Positions 47,064 to 55,900 of a stretch of 64,000 nucleotides of DNA are shown piece after piece (the first letter of the stretch is position 1; each line of letters starts with the position of its first letter). The stretch comes from Jejuia sp. UBA6058 (GTDB taxonomy: Bacteria > Bacteroidota > Bacteroidia > Flavobacteriales > Flavobacteriaceae). The notes under the pieces are model-generated. The model had not been told where the DNA came from. It did not search any database and was given only the letters and a program-made list of their open reading frames with translations. The translations under genes and the position numbers were made by a program. The DNA lies in assembly GCA_002428965.1 (NCBI GenBank), contig DIYI01000009.1:205532-269531 (forward strand), in the 5' to 3' direction.

Positions 47064-47202
47064 TTGGATGTGTTTATTTGTTTAATCGTTGATTCGTTTA
47101 ACTGCATACTGTAACTGCGCACTGCCAATTGAACCTTTGGAATAATTTTTGCTCTAAATTAGTTGGATTTGGCATGATTAGCAAAGAATTTTCTAAATTT
47201 GC

Positions 47203-47345
47203 TGTCCGCGTTAGGGATAGAAGCGACATCCTTTTTAAAACCTTTGATGGATAGACATTTGGTAAGGCCCTGATTTAAGGAGATTGCCACGTCCTTCGTA
47301 CTCGCAATGACATTTTAAAAAGATACAGCGGATAGCCCGACCCCT
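47203..47345 (+). ncRNA. Structured dispersed element, possible Flavo-1-like RNA
   Basis: The blocks GTTAGGGATAGAAGCGACAT (47210-47229) and GATACAGCGGATAGCCCGAC (47322-47341) are joined by a perfect 10-bp stem, CTTTTTAAAA at 47231-47240 and TTTTAAAAAG at 47313-47322. This pair recurs in flavobacterial intergenic DNA and I think it corresponds to the Flavo-1 motif; the match is from memory and needs a covariance-model search. The loop contains the 34-bp repeat below. Either strand could be the transcribed one. Confidence 0.5.
47279..47312. repeat. Dispersed 34-bp intergenic repeat, copy 2
   Basis: Begins GGAGATTGCC and ends CTCGCAATGACA, nearly identical to 12094-12127. It sits entirely inside the loop of the structured element at 47203-47345, ending exactly at the base of the stem, which suggests insertion of one repeat into another. 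Confidence 0.65.
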
Positions 47346-47383
47346 TGTGGGTAACGCCGAAAAACTTATTGTTTGAATTGAGT

Positions 47384-47402
47384 TCCCGAAACGAGTTCGG
47401 GA
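47384..47402. repeat. Small palindromic intergenic repeat
   Basis: TCCCGAAACGAGTTCGGGA, arms TCCCGAA and TTCGGGA around ACGAG. It shares the central GAAACGAGTTC with 33644-33660, but the outer arms differ and stay complementary. Confidence 0.5.
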
Positions 47403-47445
47403 TTAATTCGATTACGCAAATTAACAAATTTGCTATCTCATTGAA

Positions 47446-47837
47446 GGGGTCGACTGGTTTTGACAGCGAGATTAATTGAACGGTAAGCACGTCGTGTAAT
47501 GGCATTGAAACACGTTAAAGGCTAGACCAAATTTTAAACGGCGAGAATAACTACGCTTTAGCTGCATAATCTGAATTATAGTAAGATTAGCCTAGGTACA
47601 CAAGGTGTACAAGCTTTATGTCTCCAGAAAGCCTTGATTGACGGCGTTCTATTTTGAGGCATCGTAAATGTCAATATAGAAAAGGTGGCGCTTTGACGCT
47701 TTTTTGAAACTAAAGAAGATAAGTTGTAAGTAGGTTGTTTGTAACCAGCTTATAATCGAAAAACTAAGAACAAAATAAGCGTGTAGAAAGCCCTTTGGTT
47801 ACTTGTTTGGACGAGAGTTCGATTCTCTCCGACTCCA
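47446..47837 (+). ncRNA. ssrA: Transfer-messenger RNA (tmRNA)
   Basis: The 392-nt one-piece tmRNA. The 5' end GGGGTCGACTGG pairs with the 3' CGACTCC of the acceptor stem, with A at 47837 as the discriminator base; CCA is not encoded. The T-arm GAGAGTTCGATTCTCTC is intact. The tag frame is 47540-47569, encoding GENNYALAA then TAA. It rescues stalled ribosomes and tags the unfinished protein for proteolysis with SmpB (not in window). Confidence 0.97.
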
Positions 47838-47844
47838 CTTTAAC

Positions 47845-47888
47845 AAACCTCAACTTATTGTTTTTCAATTTGTTGAGGTTTTTTTTAT
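47845..47888 (+). terminator. Rho-independent terminator of ssrA
   Basis: AAACCTCAAC at 47845-47854 pairs with GTTGAGGTTT at 47872-47881, followed by a T-run to 47886. The identical stem is used after the gene ending at 56169. Confidence 0.9.
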
Positions 47889-48040
47889 TCAGTTTTGCAA
47901 ACAAACTAAACACCTATTTATTCCTGACATTTTAGAATTTTAAAAAATAAATAGCATTATCTTTCTATTTAGTTAAACTTTAATGCATTAGTAATTGCTT
48001 TTGTAAGAATAATAATTACTTTTAATGGTATAAACATAAT

Positions 48041-48080
48041 GGGGATAAACGCAATTGCGTTTATCCCCTAGTTGTGCAAC
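48041..48080. repeat. Cassette-junction element J0 (perfect palindrome)
   Basis: A perfect 28-bp palindrome, 48041-48068, with arms GGGGATAAACGCAA and its complement, followed by TA and GTTGTGCAAC (48071-48080). The order AATG, arm, CAATT, arm', GTTG matches the ends of J1 but without a middle. The stretch from 47889 to 48040 shows nothing else. Confidence 0.7.
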
Positions 48081-48179
48081 ATTTGACCAAAAAAGAAAAT
48101 CAACGCTAATTTGAGTATAAGGAAAAGAAATATTGAATTGGAAAAACGAAACGAAAAAGGAATTTCCATTCAACCTCAA

Positions 48180-48647
48180 TTGTTACGAAAATTGGCAATT
48201 GTTTTATTACTTTCTGTTTCTGTGTTTTCTTGTAAGAATGTAAAAACCAAATCGACTTGCGAATTTGATTTCTTTGAAAATTCAAGCGGAATAAAATTCC
48301 CAGAAAGTGTCGAAATAATTGATTGTGAAGATGACCTCGAAGGATTAATATGGCTTAATTTAAAATTTGACCAAAAAACCACAAAAGACTTCATTACGGA
48401 GAACGAAATGCACCAATATTCTGACAAATTAGAAAACTCGCTTTGGAAATTCGCTGGTATTGATGATAGTGAACTAATTGAAAGTGTAGAAACCTATTTG
48501 AATGAAAAAATTCAAAAGATTCCCAAAAATCAAAGCACATATTTAAAAACTGTAGAAACGGAACATCAATCAGTTACTTATATAATTAATAAAGATAGTG
48601 GATACTTTTGGGGACAAATTGGATATCCTGATTGGAGCGGAGATTAA
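48180..48647 (+). CDS. Small lipoprotein of unknown function (cassette gene 1)
   Basis: From TTG at 48180 the protein is 155 aa with a lipoprotein signal, LRKLAIVLLLSVSVFSC (lipobox VFSC), and an acidic globular domain. The frame is open to a TTG at 48111, which would add 23 charged residues before the signal and seems unlikely. No ATG is available. No family recognised. The gene is alone between junction elements J0 and J1, and its unit is bounded by GTTGTGCAAC and the reverse complement GTTGCACAAC. Confidence 0.6.
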   Translation: MLRKLAIVLLLSVSVFSCKNVKTKSTCEFDFFENSSGIKFPESVEIIDCEDDLEGLIWLNLKFDQKTTKDFITENEMHQYSDKLENSLWKFAGIDDSELIESVETYLNEKIQKIPKNQSTYLKTVETEHQSVTYIINKDSGYFWGQIGYPDWSGD

Positions 48648-48654
48648 AAAAAAC

Positions 48655-48793
48655 GTTGCACAACAATGTATAACCGCAATTACGGCGGATTCGACTACGT
48701 CCGAATCCACTCGGAATTGCTAAAGTCTGTGCTAAACCAAAAATTAACGCATATTAACCCGTAACTGACGGTTATACGAGACCGTTGGTAGCA
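48655..48793. repeat. Cassette-junction element J1 (attC-like long form)
   Basis: Order: CAACAATG, left arm GTATAACCG (48668-48676), inner hairpin GGATTCG / CGAATCC (48687-48708) with CTACG in its loop, core TGCTAAAGTCTGTGCTAA (48718-48735), right arm CGGTTATAC (48769-48777), GAGAC, GTTG. The whole can fold as one strand, as integron attC sites do. The core and loop are shared with J2. Confidence 0.7.
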
Positions 48794-48798
48794 ATTTG

Positions 48799-49749
48799 AT
48801 GAAAAACATATTTTACATATTAATATTAGTCTTACCGACATTTTGTGTCAGTCAAGAATTATCAATAGAAATTGACACTCTGGAAATTTCCGATAATGGA
48901 CGACTGACTGAAACTGCATTTTTCAAAGACAACTTTTACTTTCTTTTTCAAACGGATAGAAAAAATACAACTGCTGATTTCAAAACAATGAAGGTTTATG
49001 ATTTAAATGGAAAATTTATTGAGAATGTATTTTTGCCAAAATCAGCTATCTCAATGCCATATTGCGACTTAAGAGTTAACAATGAAAGATTATACTTAAA
49101 ACAGGAACATTCATTCACGGAGAAAACTTTCTTACTTGAAAAATATGTAGCGGATTTTAATGAAATCCAAGACACAGTTGTGAACATCTATGACGATTCA
49201 AGCTATAAAATCTATCCTAATTGCAACGGAGAGTGGGGAGCTTCAACTTATTTTGAAAATAAAACAACCAAAAACGTTTATGAGTTTTCATCATCTTGTA
49301 ACTTCAATTTTGAAAAAACAAATCAGGGCTATTTGTTGACTAATAAAAATGAAATTTTAATAATTAGAAATCCCGAGAAGCTTTATAAATCTCAAATTAA
49401 ATTTGACAGAAGTTATTTAGATAAAGAAAATCAAGGTGTTGAAACTTTTTTCAAATCTGACTTTGATTTATACACAACGTTTTCAAAAAATAACGAATTG
49501 TCTGTTATTTACGGAGATTCCACAAATTCTTATATCGGAAAACTTAAGAATGGTGAGTTAAAATCAATTTATAAGTTTGGACAACCTTTTAGGTTTTCAT
49601 TGTGGTTCAAAGACAACAATACAAACACTCAAATTTTGGAAATGTATACTTATGAGAGTAAATCAGATTTTGGATTTCTTGAAGGTTACAAAATGTTAGG
49701 ACTCTTACTAATAAGGAATGGAGAATTTAAAATATATTATATAAAATAA
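48799..49749 (+). CDS. Secreted protein, possible beta-propeller (cassette gene 2)
   Basis: Protein of 316 aa with a signal peptide (MKNIFYILILVLPTFCVSQ). The body has repeated strand-turn patterns such as FFKDNFYFLFQTDRKN and KVYDLNGKFIENVFL that look like a beta-propeller of the 6-bladed kind, as in other secreted Bacteroidota proteins; no catalytic residues identified. The ATG at 48799 is preferred to the TTG at 48796. The unit is bounded by GTTGGTAGCA (48784) and the reverse complement TGCTACCAAC (49754). Confidence 0.65.
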   Translation: MKNIFYILILVLPTFCVSQELSIEIDTLEISDNGRLTETAFFKDNFYFLFQTDRKNTTADFKTMKVYDLNGKFIENVFLPKSAISMPYCDLRVNNERLYLKQEHSFTEKTFLLEKYVADFNEIQDTVVNIYDDSSYKIYPNCNGEWGASTYFENKTTKNVYEFSSSCNFNFEKTNQGYLLTNKNEILIIRNPEKLYKSQIKFDRSYLDKENQGVETFFKSDFDLYTTFSKNNELSVIYGDSTNSYIGKLKNGELKSIYKFGQPFRFSLWFKDNNTNTQILEMYTYESKSDFGFLEGYKMLGLLLIRNGEFKIYYIK

Positions 49750-49753
49750 AAAC

Positions 49754-49889
49754 TGCTACCAACAATGGCTGTAAACAATTGCTATTACAGGCTTATCCTA
49801 AAAATTCCTACGGAATTTTCAGCTCATCGTGTACCTGCAAAAGTCCGTGCCAACACACGCAACTGTTCATAGCCGAGACGTTGTAATCA
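49754..49889. repeat. Cassette-junction element J2 (attC-like long form)
   Basis: Order: CAACAATG, left arm GGCTGTAAACAATTGC (49767-49782), inner hairpin AAAATTC / GAATTTT (49801-49819) with loop CTACG, core TGCAAAAGTCCGTGCCAA (49836-49853), right arm GCAACTGTTCATAGCC (49859-49874), GAGAC, GTTG. The arms pair at 13 of 16 positions. Arm sequence is unrelated to J1, but the loop and core are homologous to it. Confidence 0.7.
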
Positions 49890-49908
49890 ATTTTAACAAA
49901 GGACTAAC

Positions 49909-50736
49909 ATGAAAAAAATATGGAATAAATACCCTGTTATTGCTAGATACATATTGGGTGTTTTTCTTTTAGGTTTATGCCTTTTTATTAGTGGGTTTAT
50001 AAACAAAGGTGTTATAAAAGAATACTTCCCTTACGCATCCGTCATTCTATTATTTATAGCAACTTGGTTGCTTTATAAAACAGAGAATGAATCTTTAAAT
50101 TCAATAGGCCTAAACTTCAGCCTTAAAAATATTTCATTCTTGCCTTTAGGCATTTTGGTTGGTGCTATTGCCTTTTTAGGTGCACGAATTCTAAGAGCTT
50201 TATGTTTAGGGGAGCCTATAGAAATAAGTGAATCAATAAATTATTCGACCATATTGTTTTCTTTCTATTTTATATTACCTCAAGTGGCTACCGAAGAATT
50301 CTTGTTCAGAGGATATTTATTTAAGAAAACAATAAGCATTTCAAGTGTATTCATAGCTAACGTAATTTTCTCAATTCTTTTTATGTTAATTCATGTTTTA
50401 GATGAAAACGTAATGAATAATAGAGGCATGATGATTTTACTTGCTGTAACTATTCCTGTTGGGCACTTATTATTTGCAACAGCTTTAATAAAATCTAAAA
50501 CGCTGTTTTTCCCAATTGGAATCCACTTAGGCAATAATTGGGCAACACGGCATTTAATTACTGATAGTGGCTCCAGAGAAAGTTTGCTGTACATTTCAGA
50601 CAAAGTAAACTTCGACACTTGGACTCCTTTTCTTATGATGCTCCTCATTACTAATGGCTTCTTTTTATTCATTACTTTCTTGATTTGGAAATGGGGAAAA
50701 TTTGGATACCTATTTAAAAATGTAAAATTGCCTTGA
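49909..50736 (+). CDS. CPBP family intramembrane metalloprotease (cassette gene 3)
   Basis: Protein of 275 aa with about eight helices. The CPBP/Abi motif EEFLFRGYLF (Glu-Glu-x3-Arg) and later FPIGIHLGNN supply the predicted catalytic Glu and metal-binding His residues. Relatives process prenylated or membrane proteins, and some protect against bacteriocins. Its position as a lone gene between J2 and J3 fits a cargo gene with self-protection or accessory function; that link is inference. Confidence 0.85.
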   Translation: MKKIWNKYPVIARYILGVFLLGLCLFISGFINKGVIKEYFPYASVILLFIATWLLYKTENESLNSIGLNFSLKNISFLPLGILVGAIAFLGARILRALCLGEPIEISESINYSTILFSFYFILPQVATEEFLFRGYLFKKTISISSVFIANVIFSILFMLIHVLDENVMNNRGMMILLAVTIPVGHLLFATALIKSKTLFFPIGIHLGNNWATRHLITDSGSRESLLYISDKVNFDTWTPFLMMLLITNGFFLFITFLIWKWGKFGYLFKNVKLP

Positions 50737-50775
50737 AAGTAATTTATATCATATGAACTCTTAAAATAGAAACTT

Positions 50776-50826
50776 CACACAACATTGTATAAGCGGCATT
50801 AAAACGACCGCTTGTACTAATCGTTC
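50776..50826. repeat. Cassette-junction element J3 (short form)
   Basis: CACACAAC, ATT, left arm GTATAAGCGG (50787-50796), 11-bp spacer, right arm CCGCTTGTAC (50808-50817), TAAT, CGTT. It has arms only, with no inner hairpin or core, as in J0. From 50827 to 51090 no gene or clear signal is seen, apart from a CAACGCTAAC near 50973 and ACCGCCATTAGTATAGTTAT near 51000 that loosely resemble the outer parts of J3. Confidence 0.55.
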
Positions 50827-51090
50827 CCCATCATTTTTGAAGTTCAAATTTTGTCATAAACTTTTAAGGAATTAATTACTGGCTTTTACCTAGGATTTCT
50901 ATAAACTAAATGTCGCTTTTAAGACATTTCTATTAACGGCAAAATATACAGACAAAAGGCAATCTCGGACAACGCTAACTCTTTATTTAAAAGGAAAAAC
51001 CGCCATTAGTATAGTTATTGTAAAGTAATCATAAGATAAAAAAGATAAGTGTATTCGTAATTTCGAAGACTGTTTAAAAGGGTAGCACTA

Positions 51091-51105
51091 ATCACTGATA
51101 GTGAT
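51091..51105. promoter_or_regulatory. Palindrome upstream of the T9SS protein gene
   Basis: ATCACT-GAT-AGTGAT, perfect 6-bp arms, 40 bp before the ATG at 51146. Size and place suit an operator; no partner regulator is identified. Confidence 0.35.
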
Positions 51106-51145
51106 CGTATTATGATTTTCTCAACTCAACTAAAACTAAAAAATT

Positions 51146-52699
51146 ATGAAAAGACAATTACTAAAAATAGCTTGTGCTGTTTTAATTTTAACTACTGGTA
51201 AAACTATTGCTCAAACAGATACGGATTGTCCTCCAGAGGAAGTAGATGGCCTTTTGGTATTTGAAGCAGAACGTTTCCCATTAAACGGCGCTTGGAAAAT
51301 AGGTGAAGACGCCGAAAAGGCTTCTGGCGGCAAGTACCTTTATTTTGACGGTGCAAATTCCTATCAAAATGTAAATTCTAGCCATAATATTTCCTATGAA
51401 TTTAAAATTAATAACCCAGGAACCTATAACCTAAAGTGGACTATGCGACAACCAGCGGAGGAAGCTGGTGGCGACTTGGGCAATGATGCTTGGATTTATT
51501 TTTCGGATGATATCGGGAGAGCTAATGGCACGATGACAGATTTTATAAAATTTGTTGGACGCAGCGATACCGATGGTAATTTTACATTAAATGGTGCAGC
51601 AGATATAAGTCATACATCATATCAGGTAACTGTAGTTTTTCCTTCGGCCGGGAATTATACCATGAATATGAGTGGAAGATCTCACGGTTTTCAAGTTGAT
51701 AGAATTATTCTGAACAAGGATGTTGCCAATGATAGTCTTGCCGCAGCCATAGCATTAATTGCAGAAACCAATACTTGCGGGGATGATGATGAAAATCCAA
51801 CAGGAGAAGAAGTTTCAATTGCTAATCCTTTCACAACTTTCGATGATAGCGCTACAGAAATTGCACTTACTATAGATTATGAAACTATTGAAACTAGAAT
51901 AATAAAAGTAGAATTAACAGAAACAAATGGCACTGTAATAAAAAGTACCACGACGCAGGTTACTGCTGGTACAGATCAAGCAAGTTTAACACTTAACCTA
52001 GACAACCCATTGCTTTGGGGTAAATCTTTTCTTATAAAGACCTCATTAATGAATGCCGCAGGTGATACTACTATAAGAGAATCCTTAAGTAGCTTTTCAG
52101 TAACTGCAGACCCATCTTTAAATACAATAGAATTTATTGATTTTCCTGATCCTGTGTATCAAACAAGTAACACGGTAAGAATAAAGTATACTTCTTCTAA
52201 AAACAGAGATATTCTTTTGCAATTAAGGCGAAATAGCTGGAATGCAGGGACAATGCGAGTAAACAACCTACCTGCAGGAACTCATACAAGAGACTTTGTT
52301 CTTAATTTAAGCTCCCTCCCAGGAAATGGAAACAACTACTATTGGAGAGCAATGATTAGAGTTAACGGTACTCCTTGGAGCGGTAATATTCAGATAATCC
52401 AGGAAGATGACATTGTAGTCGACTCAAATTTTGAACTATCTGTTGAGGAATTTGATGATATTAATAATAAAATAACAGCTTTCCCAAACCCCTTTTCAAA
52501 TGAGCTGAATATTGAGCTAAACCCAGCTCACGAATATTCAATTCTAGATATTGTAGATGTGCGAGGAAAAATAATAAGTTCTCAAAACGTTAAAAGTATT
52601 ACAACACTTAAACTTAATCTAGATATTGCTAAAGGTTTATACTTCTTGAAAGCTAAAGGTTCAGGTATCTCACGTGTTTTTAAGTTAGTAAAACTATAA
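51146..52699 (+). CDS. Secreted CBM-like/Ig-like protein with T9SS type A tail
   Basis: Protein of 517 aa: signal peptide ending TIAQ; an N-terminal domain (about 30-215) starting LLVFEAERFPLNGAWKIGED and ending FQVDRIILN, like a family 6-type carbohydrate-binding module; a middle Ig-like part; and from about residue 440 a T9SS type A domain (ITAFPNPFSNELNIEL, DIAKGLYFLKAK). No catalytic domain, so probably a surface glycan-binding protein. Followed by a terminator. Confidence 0.82.
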   Translation: MKRQLLKIACAVLILTTGKTIAQTDTDCPPEEVDGLLVFEAERFPLNGAWKIGEDAEKASGGKYLYFDGANSYQNVNSSHNISYEFKINNPGTYNLKWTMRQPAEEAGGDLGNDAWIYFSDDIGRANGTMTDFIKFVGRSDTDGNFTLNGAADISHTSYQVTVVFPSAGNYTMNMSGRSHGFQVDRIILNKDVANDSLAAAIALIAETNTCGDDDENPTGEEVSIANPFTTFDDSATEIALTIDYETIETRIIKVELTETNGTVIKSTTTQVTAGTDQASLTLNLDNPLLWGKSFLIKTSLMNAAGDTTIRESLSSFSVTADPSLNTIEFIDFPDPVYQTSNTVRIKYTSSKNRDILLQLRRNSWNAGTMRVNNLPAGTHTRDFVLNLSSLPGNGNNYYWRAMIRVNGTPWSGNIQIIQEDDIVVDSNFELSVEEFDDINNKITAFPNPFSNELNIELNPAHEYSILDIVDVRGKIISSQNVKSITTLKLNLDIAKGLYFLKAKGSGISRVFKLVKL

Positions 52700-52723
52700 C
52701 AAAACCAAATTAACATAAAAGTC

Positions 52724-52756
52724 AGCCTTGGAATAGCAATATTTCGAGGCTTTTTT
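52724..52756 (+). terminator. Rho-independent terminator
   Basis: AGCCT..AAT pairs with ATT..AGGCT across a short loop, with the tail TTTTTT at 52751-52756. It follows the T9SS gene by 25 bp. Confidence 0.8.
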
Positions 52757-52900
52757 GTGAATTCTAGTAAAAGCTAACTTTTCAAGTACGAAAACCTGCT
52801 CTTTTACAAAAAAATATAACACATTTTTATCAAATCACTATAAACCCTTTTTAAATGTTATTGTTTTATTAAAATTTTAATACATCAGTTGTTCTATAGC

Positions 52901-52908
52901 TAAATTTG
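52901..52908 (+). promoter_or_regulatory. Candidate -7 box for the BNR-repeat gene
   Basis: TAAATTTG fits TAnnTTTG, 15 bp before the ATG at 52924, so the leader would be very short. No convincing -33 at normal spacing. Confidence 0.4.
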
Positions 52909-52923
52909 ATAAAAAATTGTAAC

Positions 52924-55900
52924 ATGACTAACCTAAAAATCAGTATTACCTCAGTTGCCTTATTTTGTCTATTTCTTAACCTAGACTTGATTGCCCAAAA
53001 AAAGAATGAAACACAACAAAACCCCAACCTTTCAGGATTAAAATTTAGAAGTATTGGTCCTGCATTTATGTCCGGGAGAATAGCAGATATCGTTATTCAT
53101 CCTGATAACCAAAATATATGGTACGTTGCCGTGGGTTCTGGCGGCGTTTGGAAAACTGAAAATGCAGGAACAACTTGGACGCCTCTTACAGACAAACAAC
53201 CATTTTATTCCACAGGATGTTTAACCCTTGACCCTAATAGCCCTAGTGTTCTATGGTTAGGTACTGGCGAAAATGTTGGTGGAAGACATATTGGCATTGG
53301 TCACGGCATCTATGTAAGTTATGATGGCGGAAAAACTTGGAAAGACAAAGGTTTAAAAAAATCGGAACACATTTCAAAAATTATAGTGAATCCCAAAAAC
53401 TCAAACGAAGTTTGGGTAGCTTCACAAGGCCCACTTTGGAGTTCTGGTGGAGAACGAGGGTTATACAAAACTACAAACGGTGGAGAAACTTGGAAATTAG
53501 TTTTAAGTGCTAACGAATGGACAGGTGTTACTGATATAGTGATGGATCCGAGGAACGAAAATATTCTATATGCTGCCACTTGGCAGCGCCACCGAAATGT
53601 CGCAGCTTACATGGGTGGTGGTCCTGGAACAGCACTATATAAAAGTACAGATGGAGGTGAGACATGGGATAAGTTAAAAATAGGACTTCCCAAAGGCGAT
53701 ATGGGTAAAATAGGTTTAGCTATCTCTCCGATAAATCCAGATGTAGTATATGCCGCTATAGAACTGGAAAGACGTACAGGAGCTATTTATAGATCTGAAA
53801 ACCAAGGTGGAAGTTGGACTAAGATGTCTAATACTGTTTCTGGAGGTACTGGACCACATTATTATCAAGAACTAATAGCATCTCCACACAAATTTGACAA
53901 GATTTATTTAATGGATGTAAGAACTAAAGTTTCTGAAGACGGTGGTAAAACCTTTTACACCATGAATGAAAAAGACAAGCATTCAGACAATCATGCTTTA
54001 ACCTTTAAAGCTGATGATCCTAATTATATGTTAATTGGTACTGATGGTGGCATATACGAATCTTTTGATGGTTCTAAAACATGGAAATACGTCAATAATC
54101 TACCTCTTACGCAATTTTACAAAGTCGCGGTAGACGATGCAGAACCATTCTACTACATTTATGGAGGCACACAGGACAACAATTCTCAAGGAGGACCTTC
54201 AAGAACTTTTAGGACGAATGGTATTACAAACTCTGATTGGTTTGTGGTTTTAGGTGGTGATGGTCATCAACCTGCAACAGAGCCTGGAAATCCAAACATA
54301 ATGTATGCTCAATCTCAACAAGGTTATCTTAATAGAATTGACAGAACCACAGGTGAAGCAGTTTTTATAAGACCTCAAGAAGGTATTGATGAACCTTACG
54401 AACGCAATAATTGGGACTCCCCTATTTTGGTTAGTAATCATGACCCTAAACGTTTATATTTTGGAACACAACGTGTATGGCGATCAGACGACAGAGGTGA
54501 TAGTTGGGCGCCAATTTCAAATGATTTAACTAAAAATGAAGAACGACTTTCCCTACCAATTATGGGTAAGCAACAAAGTTGGGATGCCGTTTGGGATGTT
54601 TATGCCATGTCTACATATAACACAATCACCTCATTGGCAGAATCTCCCAAGGATGAAAAGGTGTTATATGTAGGAACTGATGATGGTATAATTCAATATA
54701 CAAAAGATGCAGGAGTTTCTTGGACAAAACAAATGGTAAACGAACTACCAGATGTACCTGCTTCTGCTTTCGTAAATGATATAAAAGCTGATCTACATGA
54801 TGTTAACAAAGCTTACGTAGCACTTGACAATCATAAGTTTGGAGATTACAAACCTTACTTATTGAAGACCTCAAACGGTGGAAGAACTTGGACGTCAATT
54901 ACTGATGGACTACCCGAAAACACTCTAGTTTGGCGCATTGTTCAAGATCATTTGGATCCTAATTTAATGTTTTTAGCAACTGAGTACGGAATTTACGTAT
55001 CTCTCAATCAAGGTAAAAAATGGGTTAAATTTTCAGAAGGATTACCAACCATATCATTTAGAGACCTAGTAATTCAAAAGCAAGAAAATGATTTAGTAGC
55101 TGCTTCTTTTGGAAGAGGTTTTTATGTGTTGGATGATTATAGCCCACTAAGATTTTTAAATGAAGATTCTTTTTCTAAAGCGACTCTATTCAAACCTAGA
55201 AAAGCACTACAATACAAACCTTTAAGCGGCGGTACTTCAGGTCAAGGCGCATCCTATTTTACGGCAAAAAATCCTGAATACGGTGCGGTGTTTACATACT
55301 ATATACCTGAAGGATTTCAAAGTAAAAAAGCGAAACGTCAGAAAAATGAAAAACAATTAAAAAAGGAGAATAAAAATATTCCTTTCCCAGGATGGTCTAC
55401 TCTGGATGAAGAAAAAAACGAAGAAGGAGCATCCATCATTTTGGTTGTGAAAGATGAAAATGGAAACTTTATAACAAGAATTAATGCGCCTTACAAAAAG
55501 GGATTCAATAGGATTGCTTGGAATTTAAAAATACCCAATCGCACCTCATTAAACATTAATCGAATATCTGACAAACCAACTGACTATTATTACAATTTAT
55601 TCGCTGATGAAGGCACTTATTCGGTTTCGATGTTTTCAAAAATAAACGGAGAACTACTAGAACTATCCATTCCTCAAACTTTTGATGTTGTTCGTATTAG
55701 AAAGAATGTTTTGGATAACCCAATGGCTAATCAATTAGACAATTATATTGAAGACCTCAAAGGATTTAAATCAACATATGAAAAAACAGTCAATGAATTT
55801 AACAAGGCTAGTAAAAAACTAGAAGCTTATAAAAAAGCATTAGTATATGCTCAAAAACAACCTGGTGCTATTGATAAAACCGTGAGTGATTTATTTACCG

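Noticed and set aside
48032..50836. Classical integron cassette array
   Set aside because: The ends do not match the GTTRRRY/RYYYAAC core boxes well and no integron integrase is present, so I call the elements attC-like only.
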